64,000 nucleotides of DNA. It comes from Paenibacillus sp. OVF10. GTDB lineage: Bacteria > Bacillota > Bacilli > Paenibacillales > Paenibacillaceae. The notes beneath the pieces are model-generated. The model worked only from the letters and a program-made list of their open reading frames with translations. It was not told the origin of the DNA and did not search any database. This document shows positions 17,728 to 26,769 of the stretch, piece by piece. Location of the stretch: NCBI GenBank assembly GCA_022836915.1, contig CP094668.1:310001-374000 (forward strand), given 5' to 3'. A program made the translations under genes and the position numbers. Positions within the stretch are counted from its first letter, which is position 1, and each line of letters starts with the position of its first letter.

Positions 17728-19155
17728 TCAATAACTTGTCTTCAACCAATTATCCTTGGACCAGGTCAGTCTACCCGAACCCGCGCCATTGGAAGCCGTG
17801 AGACGTGCATTCAACGTAGATGGATCATCCGTGGTATAGCTGTAAGGAAGTGTCGAGAAACCGTTCCAGGAGAACGATTTTACCACTGCCGGGATCGGAG
17901 CCAGCGGACTGCCGGACGTATCACTGCTGCCCCGGAATGAGCTTCCATCCAAAGAATACATGGTATCGGTCACTCTGATTTTGCCGGTATAGGTTGGATC
18001 TGCCGGGTCAGTCTGATTGTTACGAACAGGATACAGCACGTCCTTAATGACCGATTTCTCAACCAATACAGCTCCGCTTTCCGTAGAAATCGCTCCGTTG
18101 CCAATGATATCGAACTTATAACCTTTGGACGCAATCGCTGTTGCCATCGCCGTTGTAATTTTGGCTTTAGCGGCACGTGCCCCTGTCGAATCCATCACGA
18201 TGTTGTATGCATGTGCGTTGCCTCCACGCAGGCGTGGCATCCGATCCTGAATATCTTTGTACAGATTATGGTGCAGGGTCATGGACAGGTTGGCGTTAGC
18301 TGATTCCAGGCTGGTCGAACCGACCAGATGTCCTTTCTTTTGGGGTCCCGAGATGGCGATAATATCGGCTTTGCTGAGACCTACAGCACTGCTGCGCAGG
18401 TAGTTGTACATGGGATAGGAAGCCTTATTTGCTTCCAATTCGTTAATCTGCTGGGTAACCCAGCTGTTCGAGCTGCCGTCATCCCCTTTGAAGAGGGACC
18501 AGGAGATGGTCACGCCGCTGGTTCCTTTTTTCGAATCGACGAGTCCGTCATAGGCTTTATTAAATGTGCAGTGATCAATCCATACGTTGCTGTTCTCCTC
18601 CAGGGTGATGTAATCCCAATCGTTCTTGTCGTAATCACCTTTGGTTGATTCATCCCATTCCCATAACTCATCAAATTCCAGGTTGCGGATGATGACATTT
18701 GAGCTTCGTTTCACGCTGATCGCAGCGTGTTTGATCTTGGAACCATTGGCGGAGAAAATCGTGAGTCCATTGAAACCGTCAATCGTGAGTTTGCTGACAC
18801 CGGTCTGTTTCAATACGGGATGTGTCAGCGCATCATTATGCTTGGCAAAAGGAGAAGTCTGCGCTGCGCTCGGAATTTCATTCCATCCCAGATTCAGATC
18901 GTTCATGATCTCAACAACTTTGACACCGGAGTTCTTTTTCAACGCCAATGCCAGATCGGTCGCATTATACACTTTCTTATACGTGGCTGTGTTTGATTCG
19001 CTAATGATACCGCCGCCCGCGTTCCCTTGGGAGAAGCCTGTTAGATTGTAGTCTGCGTTACCCGCTGCCTGCACACTTGCCGGGCCGGACAATAAAGTTA
19101 ACCCCAACGTTAGAGCCAAGGCTGCGCTGCACCAGCTTCGAAATTTGATTTTCAT
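17728..19155 (-). CDS. Secreted pectate lyase, family PL1
   Basis: Extracellular right-handed beta-helix enzyme that cleaves polygalacturonate by calcium-dependent beta-elimination. About 475 residues with a signal peptide (MKIKFRSWCSAALALTLGL..., cleavage after VQA). The PL1 motifs are present: NVWIDHCTF near residue 205 with calcium-ligand aspartates in FDELWEWDE and YDGLVDSKKG, and the catalytic RMPRLRGGNAHAYN near 315 containing the RxPxxR arginines. ATG 19155 is ten bases from GGGAGG; an ATG nearer the site is only one base away from it. A cre-like site at 19243-19256 suggests CcpA repression on good sugars. Confidence 0.93.
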   Translation of the reverse strand: MKIKFRSWCSAALALTLGLTLLSGPASVQAAGNADYNLTGFSQGNAGGGIISESNTATYKKVYNATDLALALKKNSGVKVVEIMNDLNLGWNEIPSAAQTSPFAKHNDALTHPVLKQTGVSKLTIDGFNGLTIFSANGSKIKHAAISVKRSSNVIIRNLEFDELWEWDESTKGDYDKNDWDYITLEENSNVWIDHCTFNKAYDGLVDSKKGTSGVTISWSLFKGDDGSSNSWVTQQINELEANKASYPMYNYLRSSAVGLSKADIIAISGPQKKGHLVGSTSLESANANLSMTLHHNLYKDIQDRMPRLRGGNAHAYNIVMDSTGARAAKAKITTAMATAIASKGYKFDIIGNGAISTESGAVLVEKSVIKDVLYPVRNNQTDPADPTYTGKIRVTDTMYSLDGSSFRGSSDTSGSPLAPIPAVVKSFSWNGFSTLPYSYTTDDPSTLNARLTASNGAGSGRLTWSKDNWLKTSY

Positions 19156-19242
19156 CGATTCCATTCCTCCCAATATATGATGATAACATTCGTCCATCGC
19201 TGCCATGCCAAGTTACGAAGGACATGTCCTCAATGTAATTGT

Positions 19243-19256
19243 TAAAAGCGATTACA
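19243..19256. promoter_or_regulatory. cre-like site upstream of pectate lyase gene
   Basis: TAAAAGCGATTACA matches 13 of 14 positions of TGWAANCGNTNWCA and lies 88 bases before the start codon. Confidence 0.6.
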
Positions 19257-19406
19257 ACAATAATCCCTATCTCACATGTGGTTAGGAAAGGCTGGTATGG
19301 TAAGGGTTTGTACTGTAAACAACCTTGAATCGTACGAAGTTAACTTTGGGGGTAAGGTTTCAGGGATATATCGTGGCAACAAGAAGATCTCGGGTAAAAT
19401 GAAACC

Positions 19407-19440
19407 AAAAAAGCAGGACTGCATCTGCTGCAGACCTGCT
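19407..19440 (-). terminator. Terminator after UPF0316 gene
   Basis: On the minus strand GCAGGTCTGCA pairs with TGCAGTCCTGC and is followed by six T. It lies immediately after the stop codon inferred by repairing the frame at 19450-19453. Confidence 0.85.
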
Positions 19441-19445
19441 CGATT

Positions 19446-19960
19446 TTACTTTTGATGGAACGTGTCCAGAAGCCGCCATGGAACTGTTTGGGCTCCACGG
19501 TAATGACAAATGCTTTGGGGTCCAGGCTGAGAATCGTCTGATAGAGCAGTTTCTGGTTTTTTCGTTTCGCCAGAATCTCCATCACGAGCCGATCTCCATC
19601 ACGTCCACTACCCACCCAGGCAGTAACGCCATATCCTTTATCTCGCAGGGCATTCGCGACGCTTCCATCCAGCTGATTACAGATTACTTTAACGGTGATA
19701 TAACCGAGCGCAATCTTTTCTTCAATCCACGCTCCGAGCAGCACACCCAATCCGTAACCTACCGCATATACAATCAGGGCCTCCGGTTGTTTCAGATAGT
19801 TTAACACCAGATTCAGACCGAGCACATAGATCACAATCTCACCCATGCTGATCAGTGCGGCGATATATTTCTGTCCTTTGAGTGTCAGAATCATCCGGAG
19901 TGTATAAGCCGATACGTACACAATCTGGATCAAAAAGATAAATACCAATATTTTAAACAA
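19446..19960 (-). CDS. UPF0316/DUF2179 membrane protein; frameshift at the last codons
   Basis: Small membrane protein of the UPF0316 family (B. subtilis YebE-like), about 171 residues. It has three hydrophobic helices in the first 85 residues and a soluble C-terminal DUF2179 domain (VICNQLDGSVANALRDKGYGVTAWVGSGRDGDR), a fold found in proteins thought to bind nucleotides. TTG at 19960 follows AAGAGGG with six bases spacing. As sequenced, the frame runs on through the terminator to 19340. Adding one base to the T run at 19450-19453 ends the protein in FWTRSIKK, as in relatives. The biochemical role is unknown. Confidence 0.85.
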
Positions 19961-20302
19961 TCGTAATCCCTCTTTCCTGGCCTTCACAACGAAATTGGCC
20001 CTTTGCTGCATATCCTCGACGATTTCGTTTCATCTATGCTTCCTGTATGTTCGCTCTATCTCCATCATTGGACGTTATGCCCTCATTCTAAACGGTTGAA
20101 TGTAAATCCGTAGGCATTTTCTGCTCTCTGGCATGCCGGAACTGCAATTATAGAACCGTTTGTACCGATTATCAACCCAGCGGAGGTCCCAGGGTCGAAA
20201 ACGAGGGTCTTTGAATATGCTGTATCATCATAAAGCCAAGCACGCTGGCACAGGATATCAGGTCAGAACCAGGATGGATGGGTCAAAAAAAGGGGTACCG
20301 TC
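19961..20302. other. Non-coding stretch before leucine dehydrogenase-like gene
   Basis: Presumably holds divergent promoters of the UPF0316 gene and the dehydrogenase gene. No clear -35/-10 pair, repeat copy or operator stands out. Confidence 0.45.
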
Positions 20303-21517
20303 ATGCAGCTATGGCAGGAGATGGAGCGGGAAGGCATGGAGGAACTCATTTTTTGCCATGATGCAGATAGTGGATTGAGGGCGGTCATTGCCATTCATAA
20401 CACGGTCCTTGGACCTGCGCTCGGCGGATGCCGCTACTGGACGTACGCGTCCGAGGAAGAAGCTGTTCGGGATGCTGTGAAGCTTGCCAAAGGCATGACG
20501 TACAAAAATGCAATCTCAGGACTGCCGTATGGTGGCGGGAAAGTGGTCATATGGGATTCACCCTTTGCGAAGAGTGCAAAACCGGATGTGGATGGTTGCG
20601 GGTCTGTTAGTGGTGAGCAAGTCGCTGGAGATCTAGGGGTAGAGCAGCAAAAGAGCGCTGCCACGGAACGAGAAGTCGCCGCCGATCAGGTTGCTGATCG
20701 TATAGATAAGAGCCTGGATACGGACGTATCCAGGCGGGCGCAGCGCTTTCGCGCATTGGGTCGTTGTCTGGAGCGGCTGAACGGACGGTACGTGACAGGT
20801 CTTGATCTGGGTACCACGGCGACAGACATGGACCAGATCCGACTGGAGACCGCACATGTGACGGACACCACGGGTTCACTTGGGGCGCAGGATGACTTCA
20901 CTGCCGAGATGACCGCCTACGGTGTACACATCGGCATTGTGACCTCGCTGCGCCAGCAAGGCATTGCATCTTTGCAGGGCATTCCCGTTGCCGTCCAGGG
21001 ACTGGGCAAGGTCGGGTATGCCCTGTGCCGTTACCTGCATGCAGCCGGGGCACGGCTCATTGTGGCAGACGTTGTACCGGAGCGTGTACAACGTGCCCTT
21101 GTGCAGTTCAGCGGCGCCATCTCGGCCGATCCGGCCCATATCCACGCCGCTGACTGCAAGGTCTTCGCCCCCTGTGCCTTAGGGGGCGTACTGACCCCGG
21201 CAACGGTGGAGGAGCTGCGCTGCTCCATCGTTGCCGGAGCGGCCAACAACCAGCTGAGTGAACGACAGCTGGTTGTTGGCCGCATGCAGGCGCGCAGTAT
21301 CCTGTACGCGCCTGATTATGTGCTCAACGCAGGCGGGATCATCTCCACCGCCTACGAGCTGGAAGGCGCGGGGCCTGACCTGATCCGCCAAAAAGTGGCG
21401 GGGATTGCAGGCACGCTGAGCAAGGTATACGCAGAAGCTACGCAATCTGCGATCTCCACAGCGGATGCAGCCGATCGGCTGGCGGAATCCATCCTTCGAT
21501 CAGGCTATAAGAAATAG
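20303..21517 (+). CDS. Glu/Leu/Phe/Val dehydrogenase family (leucine dehydrogenase-like) with internal insertion
   Basis: NAD-dependent amino-acid dehydrogenase related to leucine dehydrogenase (Bcd), which deaminates branched-chain amino acids to keto acids. The dimerisation domain has IFCHDADSGLRAVIAIH and the active-site segment AKGMTYKNAISGLPYGGGK with its lysines near residues 64-80. The NAD domain has VAVQGLGKVGYALCRYLH, and AGAANNQL and YAPDYVLNAGGI follow. The protein is 404 residues against about 364 for Bcd. The excess is 45-50 residues between VVIWDSP (about 87) and RFRALGR (about 147), rich in Asp, Glu, Val and Ala and with no counterpart in Bcd. The DNA there is full of short perfect palindromes. 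Activity cannot be judged from sequence. Start ATG follows AAAAGGGG. Confidence 0.8.
   Translation: MQLWQEMEREGMEELIFCHDADSGLRAVIAIHNTVLGPALGGCRYWTYASEEEAVRDAVKLAKGMTYKNAISGLPYGGGKVVIWDSPFAKSAKPDVDGCGSVSGEQVAGDLGVEQQKSAATEREVAADQVADRIDKSLDTDVSRRAQRFRALGRCLERLNGRYVTGLDLGTTATDMDQIRLETAHVTDTTGSLGAQDDFTAEMTAYGVHIGIVTSLRQQGIASLQGIPVAVQGLGKVGYALCRYLHAAGARLIVADVVPERVQRALVQFSGAISADPAHIHAADCKVFAPCALGGVLTPATVEELRCSIVAGAANNQLSERQLVVGRMQARSILYAPDYVLNAGGIISTAYELEGAGPDLIRQKVAGIAGTLSKVYAEATQSAISTADAADRLAESILRSGYKK
20654..20747. repeat. Nested palindromes inside the dehydrogenase insertion
   Basis: AGCGCTG (20654-20660) pairs with CAGCGCT (20741-20747). Between them are two perfect hairpins, CGATCAG/CTGATCG (20683-20700) and GCCTGGATACG/CGTATCCAGGC (20712-20735). 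The segment coincides with the extra residues in the protein. Confidence 0.7.
21239..21283. repeat. Perfect 18-bp inverted repeat inside the dehydrogenase gene
   Basis: Arms at 21239-21256 and 21266-21283 are exact reverse complements with a 9-base loop. The left arm encodes the conserved AANNQL motif and the right arm QLVVGR. A further perfect 8-bp hairpin (CGCCCCCT/AGGGGGCG) lies about 70 bases upstream. Confidence 0.9.
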
Positions 21518-21885
21518 GGCACCCCACTCTGCCCAAAGATACAGATCAAGAACCGTTCCAATAGCAGACCCCTAGCCGTAAACAAGTCCAGAACCATCCG
21601 TTAGATTACTCACTTCTACCACAATTCACGCGGGTGATTGCGTACTCATGTGTCCCCACATACCTGAACCTAATATTTACTTGCTGGGCGCGACGTTACT
21701 GCTAGTCCTTATTACTACAGCTTCTATATACAAACACCCTGCCACCTAAGTATATTCACACCGCCAACACATCGGCCGTCTCCCTATTGATTCAAAGTTA
21801 TAGTATTACCTGGAACTCATTATGGGCTTCACTCGATTTAGATATTTCGACGTACCGAAAGAGAGCCTCCACTGCTTTACCTCAT
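21518..21885. other. Non-coding stretch
   Basis: AT-rich spacer after the dehydrogenase gene. I see no gene or structure in it; repeat copy B2 begins at its right end. Confidence 0.5.
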
Positions 21886-22082
21886 TCTAACGAATCTGAT
21901 ACACGTTATAAGCCCCTTTTAGCATGGATCTAATATCTAACGAATCTCAGACACGTTATTGTGCCTAGTTTGGTCCTTTTTCAAGCTAAATAACTACTTT
22001 TCCGAAGAATAGCGTTCCTGAGGTTCGTTAGAATTTATATTTCAGAATTTTACCCTGAATAGGTTGTCTCAGGTTCGTTAGC
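21886..22082. repeat. Repeat family B, copy 2: four 25-bp units, two direct then two inverted
   Basis: Plus-strand units at 21886-21910 and 21936-21960 (TCTAACGAAT...ACACGTTAT), minus-strand units at 22008-22032 and 22058-22082. Offsets 0, 50, 122 and 172 equal those of the copy at 1454-1650. Both copies lie in the gap beyond the 3' end of an ABC-transporter operon, but before its terminator at 1454 and after it here. Confidence 0.88.
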
Positions 22083-22119
22083 GCTGCGGACGAGGGTTCT
22101 ATGGGGTAGTATCACCTAT

Positions 22120-22163
22120 CAAAAAGAGCTAACCCCGACATCCGTGTCCAGGTTAGCTCTTTT
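22120..22163. terminator. Bidirectional terminator
   Basis: AGAGCTAACC/GGTTAGCTCT is a perfect 10-bp stem with an inner GACA/TGTC pairing and T/A tracts on both sides. It serves the ABC permease gene on the minus strand. Confidence 0.9.
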
Positions 22164-22214
22164 ACCCTCTCTTATTGTTTAGTCCTCTTACTCTCTTTCT
22201 CTACTACTCTATTC

Positions 22215-23880
22215 CTAAACTGCAACCGGCCTCTCCTTCGCTGTCTTCTTCTCTCGAAACAGCAGCGTCCATAGTAACACATTCGCTACGATCAGTAGCG
22301 CACCGTAGATCCAGATGCCCCCGATACCGAACGGAAAAAGACATGGACTCCCCATAACATGGCAAGCACAGGGAGGGCGGCAAATACATACCAGCCATCA
22401 CTTTGCTGCGCCATACTGAAAGATTGGGAGAACGGCGGCTTACGCAGCAACAATTTGCCTGCCAGTGGGACAAGTGCCGTAGCCGTCAACAAAATTATCG
22501 CAATATCCGGCAGTATCCGTGATCCAAATGCCCAGGTGAACAGAATGGCATTTGCCAGAAATATAGGCAGGAACATGTTGTACAGGAACGCCTTCAGAGC
22601 GCCTTTGTATAACGCGCTATCGTTCGCCATCGGTGCAGCGCGAAAGGTCCAGAACGCCTTATATTGTCCTGAAAATTTCAGCATGACCACAACCGTTACA
22701 ACCAGCATTAGTACGATATAAAAAGTGTATACAAACGAACTTTGCCTAAACTCAGCCCAGGTAGAAGACTGCAATTCGGTAAACCAAAATACATAAGGTA
22801 AGACAAATGATAAACCAAGCGATGGATACACCTTCAGCTTGAATTCCCGTTCATTACGCATCATGCTGGCTGACAGACGGAAGCAAGCCTGCTCCTCTCT
22901 GGAACGACTGACCACCTTGGAGATCAACCGATCCCATCTTCCGTGTCTGCGTCCGGAGGACTGACCCGAATGTGCCATTTTCTCCAAATACAATTCAAAG
23001 GAAGGCATAAGCTTCACATATGCGATCAGACTTACCACAGGAACCAAAACTGCAAGGGCTGTGAACGTGTAGATCCATACATTCCCGCCCCCTGCGAATA
23101 ACCATTCGTAGGCAGCCGCATACCATAACGGAGGCAACAGCAACTGCCACCAAGCTGGTGTAAATACCATACCAAAGTCAATAATACTGAACGAACGGAT
23201 GACCAGCTGATAACCGATTGCAATCCCCACGGAAAGCAGAATCTGTACCATATTGATCATATCCTTCAGCTTCTCGCCATCCAGAAACTTCATCATGAAC
23301 AGATAGATCAGAGACGTTGTCACCAGAATCAGCATATTGATCAGAATCAGTTCTACAAGGAAAATCAGAAAGAATCCGATCCCATGCGTCACTAACGCGG
23401 CAATTAGCGGTATACCGGTTAATGAACCCGTCAGCAATAGCAGATAAACGCCTGCATGGATGGCTCGGGCCATACCTACCGTTCGCCCATTAACAGGCTT
23501 GGTCATAATAATATTACGATCCCGAATGTCCAGCAGTACGGAGGAAAAATCCGAGATCATGGACGTCATGATCATAAACATTAAGATACCAAACACAAGC
23601 CCCATCTGAAGCATGAAATGCCCCGTATCCCAGACGATGAAGGGGACCATCATCAGTCCCATTAATCCATACAACCACAGGGAACGAAGAAACTGATTCC
23701 CTTCCTTGCGCTCTTTTTCCCTGAATTGTTGGATAAAATGGTAGGTACTCTGCGTTGATCCATCTGAAATTTCACCCGCAAAATCAGGCGAAGCACATCA
23801 TAATCCGCCCCTGTTCTGGCGATGATCGGACGAAAGCGATCCAGAATCTTGAGTGTGCGGAAGTCGGAGGATTCCTCCAT
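22215..23880 (-). CDS. ABC-2 type transporter permease; two frameshifts
   Basis: Large membrane protein of about 555 residues after repair, forming an ABC exporter with the ATPase encoded immediately upstream. A soluble N-terminus (MEESSDFRTLKILDRFRPII) precedes about twelve membrane segments arranged in two halves around a charged cytoplasmic stretch near residue 270 (SGRRHGRWDRLISKVVSRSREE). ATG at 23880 follows GGAGGTG. The frame breaks at the A run 23735-23738 (one base restores FIQQFREKERKEGNQFL into the first helix) and at the A run 22334-22338 (one base restores a last helix, ending at 22215). Substrate unknown; no neighbour indicates one. Confidence 0.82.
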
Positions 23881-23881
23881 A

Positions 23882-24667
23882 TCAGTACACCTCCTGCACA
23901 ATCGATACAAATCGCTCCGCAATGGCTTTGTGCTCATTGAAGCCTGTCAATTGATTAAATACTTCCTCCAGCGTCCCTTCCATGGACTGCTGTTGGAGCT
24001 GCTTGAACGTACCGTCTGCCACCACGCGTCCTTCAGCGATCAGTACAATTCGACTGCTGATCTTCTCCACCACATCCATGATGTGTGACGAATAGAAGAT
24101 CGTTGTGCCTTTGGCTGACAATTGTGACAAAATCTCTTTGACCACCATCACACTATTGGCATCCAATCCGCTGAGTGGTTCATCCAGAAATAGCAGATCC
24201 GGGTCATGCAGCAGCGCAGAGATTAACAGCACTTTCTGACGCATACCTTTAGAAAAGGATGCAATGCGGGAATGATATGATTTTTCCAGTCCAAAACAAT
24301 CCATCAATAGCTTGGCTTTGTAATCTGCATCTTCATAGGACATGCCGTATAACTCCCCCGTAAAAGTCAGATACTCCGCAGGCGTTAATTGTTCGTACAA
24401 TTCCGCGACCTCCGGAACATAGCCGATTCTGCGTTTGTACTCTACATCCCCATCCGCAATATCTTTACCAAAGATTCGTACCGTGCCTACATATCCTTCA
24501 ACCAGCCCGAGTAAAATCTTAACCGTCGTACTTTTGCCAGCCCCATTCGGACCAATATATCCAATCATCTCACCGCGATTCACTTCCAGATCGATGCCGT
24601 TCAGCACATAACGTCCGTTGTATCTCATACGTAAGCTTTCAATGGATAGCACTTGTTGTTCACTCAC
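23882..24667 (-). CDS. ABC transporter ATP-binding protein
   Basis: ABC-2 family ATPase, 261 residues, which energises the permease encoded one base downstream of its stop codon. It has Walker A GPNGAGKST near residue 40, signature FSKGMRQKVLLISALLHDP near 140, Walker B LLFLDEPLSGLD and an H-loop with YSSHIMD. The serine-for-glycine signature (SFSKGMRQK) is common in bacterial drug and peptide exporters. GTG at 24667 follows AGGAG at a slightly long spacing. The pair probably exports an antibiotic, peptide or lipid, but nothing in the window specifies it. Confidence 0.9.
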   Translation of the reverse strand: MSEQQVLSIESLRMRYNGRYVLNGIDLEVNRGEMIGYIGPNGAGKSTTVKILLGLVEGYVGTVRIFGKDIADGDVEYKRRIGYVPEVAELYEQLTPAEYLTFTGELYGMSYEDADYKAKLLMDCFGLEKSYHSRIASFSKGMRQKVLLISALLHDPDLLFLDEPLSGLDANSVMVVKEILSQLSAKGTTIFYSSHIMDVVEKISSRIVLIAEGRVVADGTFKQLQQQSMEGTLEEVFNQLTGFNEHKAIAERFVSIVQEVY

Positions 24668-24821
24668 TTCGTTATCCAGCTCCTGTCTCTATCTTTTTCT
24701 ACAATTCTACTAGTTTACCACAGATTGGGATGGTAATGATCGGAAATAGGTCACGATATGAGCCATCAACTGGATATCCCTTTCGAGTAAGAGCATCACG
24801 TAACAAGCTCTAATACATCAC

Positions 24822-24860
24822 AAAGCCCCTGTCCCACCTTATGGTAAGAGACAGGGGCTT
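24822..24860 (-). terminator. Terminator after GH43-ricin gene
   Basis: GCCCCTGTC and GACAGGGGC form a perfect 9-bp stem; the minus strand continues with TTT. Confidence 0.75.
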
Positions 24861-24901
24861 CCACTTTATGTTGAACCTTATTTTATAATATTTAAAACGT
24901 C

Positions 24902-26410
24902 TTACTGCACCTTAACAATCTGAAAATGCTGATTCGTACCTCCATTATCCGTCCACTGGATGGCCGCAGCACCATCTGCCAAAGATTGACCGGAGATGTC
25001 CAAGACCTTGCCTGTACTGCGGTTTTTCAGTTTATAATAACCACCACCTACATGGACGAGCTGCCATTGCTGGCTGGCCCACCCTCCATCATTCCACTGT
25101 TCAATGACAGCCCCATCAGTGGTGGCACCATTCTCCACACCGATTAGCTTACCGCTGGAACGGTTGATGATTTTGACATAACCGCCACCCGCATCGGTAA
25201 TCTGCCACTGTTGACTTGTTGTTCCCCCATCTGCTCGCTGCTCCAAATCCGCACCGTTGGCGGAAGAACCCCCGATGACATTTAGCAACTTGTTGCTTTT
25301 ACGGCTAATCAGCTGATATGAAGCATTTGGGTCCCAGACATCCGGGGTATTCACTCCAGTTACGGTACCTGTTGCTGTATCAATCGTAATACTACTGGCC
25401 CAATTCATCGCCAGACTGGTTGCGCTTGGGAATGAAAGTGGCAGCCAGACATACTTGGAATCTTGCACAGGCCCACTCCACGCTCCAGCCCAGCGATCAC
25501 CCATGTAGAGATAGGAGGTTGTCTGTGAACCTTCTACCGGAACGACATATGTCGATTGAGAACCATACGTTGTACTGTCTCCAAAGTTGCTGAGACCGCT
25601 CCATGTGCCTGTAATGCTGGAGGCTGTCGCATATTTCGCCTGATTTGGATTCCAGCCGGTCGCACCCGAGGTGATCAGGAAGTAGACGCCGTCTTTTTTG
25701 AATAGGGCAGGTGCTTCTCGATATTGTCCGGGCCACAGTGTTGTGACAAGGGATTCCACACCGAGGAAATCCGGGGTCAGCTTATATATATTCAGATCTG
25801 CATTCACTCGGGTCGCGGAGATCAGATAAGCGGTTCCGTTATCGTTGTATACCGTCATGTCTCTGGAATCATACCCAAGTGGACGATAGCTGCCCACATA
25901 CGTGTAATTGCCATCAACCGTATTAGAAGTAGCTACGGCCACTCGGGCCTCGCCATAATCCAGACCATTCTCCTTGTGCATCCACAGCACATATTTGCCG
26001 GTAGCACTGTTGTAGATAACCTTCGGGCGTTCAATGTTGGAGATATTTAGCTCCGTTGCCGAGCTACTGGTGAGCACATCATTGCGATACTCCCAGTTCT
26101 TGAGGTCCGATGAACGATACACCGATACTGCCTTGAACGTTCCATTCGTATTACGATTCTCCCCAAACCAATAATAATACCCATTTGCCTTGATCATCCC
26201 GCCCCCATGAGCATGAACGACATTGCCATTGGTATCCTTGAACTGTATCCCGTTCGTTACACTGAGCGGAGCAGCTGAAGCATTCGGTCCGGGTGCAAGC
26301 AGCATACCTATTGATTGCAGCGCCAAAACCAAAGCAAGCAGATAACTTAAGCGGCGGGTAAAGCGACGTGAATGTGTATTCTTTTTCAACCATCCATCGT
26401 TCATAGCCAT
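24902..26410 (-). CDS. Secreted GH43 family enzyme with ricin-type (CBM13) domain, exo-beta-1,3-galactanase-like
   Basis: Secreted protein of about 502 residues: a signal peptide with arginine-rich start (RRFTRRLSYLLALVLALQSIGML), a five-bladed propeller (about 45-370), and a ricin-like lectin domain (about 380-502) with three QxW repeats (SQQWQI, SQQWQL, NQHFQI). The propeller segments GGGMIKANGYYYWFGENR and NIERPKVIYNSATGKYVLWMH are like those I associate with GH43 subfamily 24 exo-beta-1,3-galactanases, which trim arabinogalactan side chains; those enzymes often carry CBM13. ATG 26410 is nine bases after GGAGGTG. A cre-like site lies upstream. It fits the plant-polysaccharide theme of the window. 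Confidence 0.8.
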   Translation of the reverse strand: MAMNDGWLKKNTHSRRFTRRLSYLLALVLALQSIGMLLAPGPNASAAPLSVTNGIQFKDTNGNVVHAHGGGMIKANGYYYWFGENRNTNGTFKAVSVYRSSDLKNWEYRNDVLTSSSATELNISNIERPKVIYNSATGKYVLWMHKENGLDYGEARVAVATSNTVDGNYTYVGSYRPLGYDSRDMTVYNDNGTAYLISATRVNADLNIYKLTPDFLGVESLVTTLWPGQYREAPALFKKDGVYFLITSGATGWNPNQAKYATASSITGTWSGLSNFGDSTTYGSQSTYVVPVEGSQTTSYLYMGDRWAGAWSGPVQDSKYVWLPLSFPSATSLAMNWASSITIDTATGTVTGVNTPDVWDPNASYQLISRKSNKLLNVIGGSSANGADLEQRADGGTTSQQWQITDAGGGYVKIINRSSGKLIGVENGATTDGAVIEQWNDGGWASQQWQLVHVGGGYYKLKNRSTGKVLDISGQSLADGAAAIQWTDNGGTNQHFQIVKVQ

Positions 26411-26435
26411 ATCGTAATGCACCTCCATATTTTTT

Positions 26436-26449
26436 GTGAAGCGCTTACA
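26436..26449. promoter_or_regulatory. cre-like palindrome upstream of GH43 gene
   Basis: GTGAAGCGCTTACA contains the AAGCGCTT core and matches 11 of 14 cre positions. It lies 26 bases upstream of the start codon, next to the ribosome site. Confidence 0.45.
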
Positions 26450-26638
26450 TAAAATAAAATCGATATGTCTCATCTGCCTCCGATCGATGATGCATTTTAG
26501 CAATAGAATTCTTGGCAAGATTGGCTGGGCATTCACCTCCTTGATTCCGATTGTATCCGCCACGTTCCTGCTCGGATAGTGAACAATCCGGCGGAAGATG
26601 TACAATTTCATACTCCATTCTCTTCATCAACAGCAATA

Positions 26639-26659
26639 AGACGCTTCCCCGAAGCGTCT
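26639..26659. terminator. Hairpin between GH43 and PepSY genes
   Basis: AGACGCTTC-CCC-GAAGCGTCT is a perfect 9-bp stem. The minus-strand tail is only weakly T-rich, so termination is likely but not certain. The remaining bases between 26411 and 26769 hold no gene I can support. Confidence 0.55.
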
Positions 26660-26769
26660 CTGCTATACCTGCCCTGCCCCTCCATGATGTAACGATCTCT
26701 AGCTGTGTGCGGCTGTTGATAGGCAGGTTTTTATATGATGTTTTATCGGCGTACTCTCGCCCTTATTGC

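Noticed and set aside
19340-19445. C-terminal extension of the UPF0316 protein
   Set aside because: It runs through a strong terminator and vanishes when one base is added at 19450-19453.
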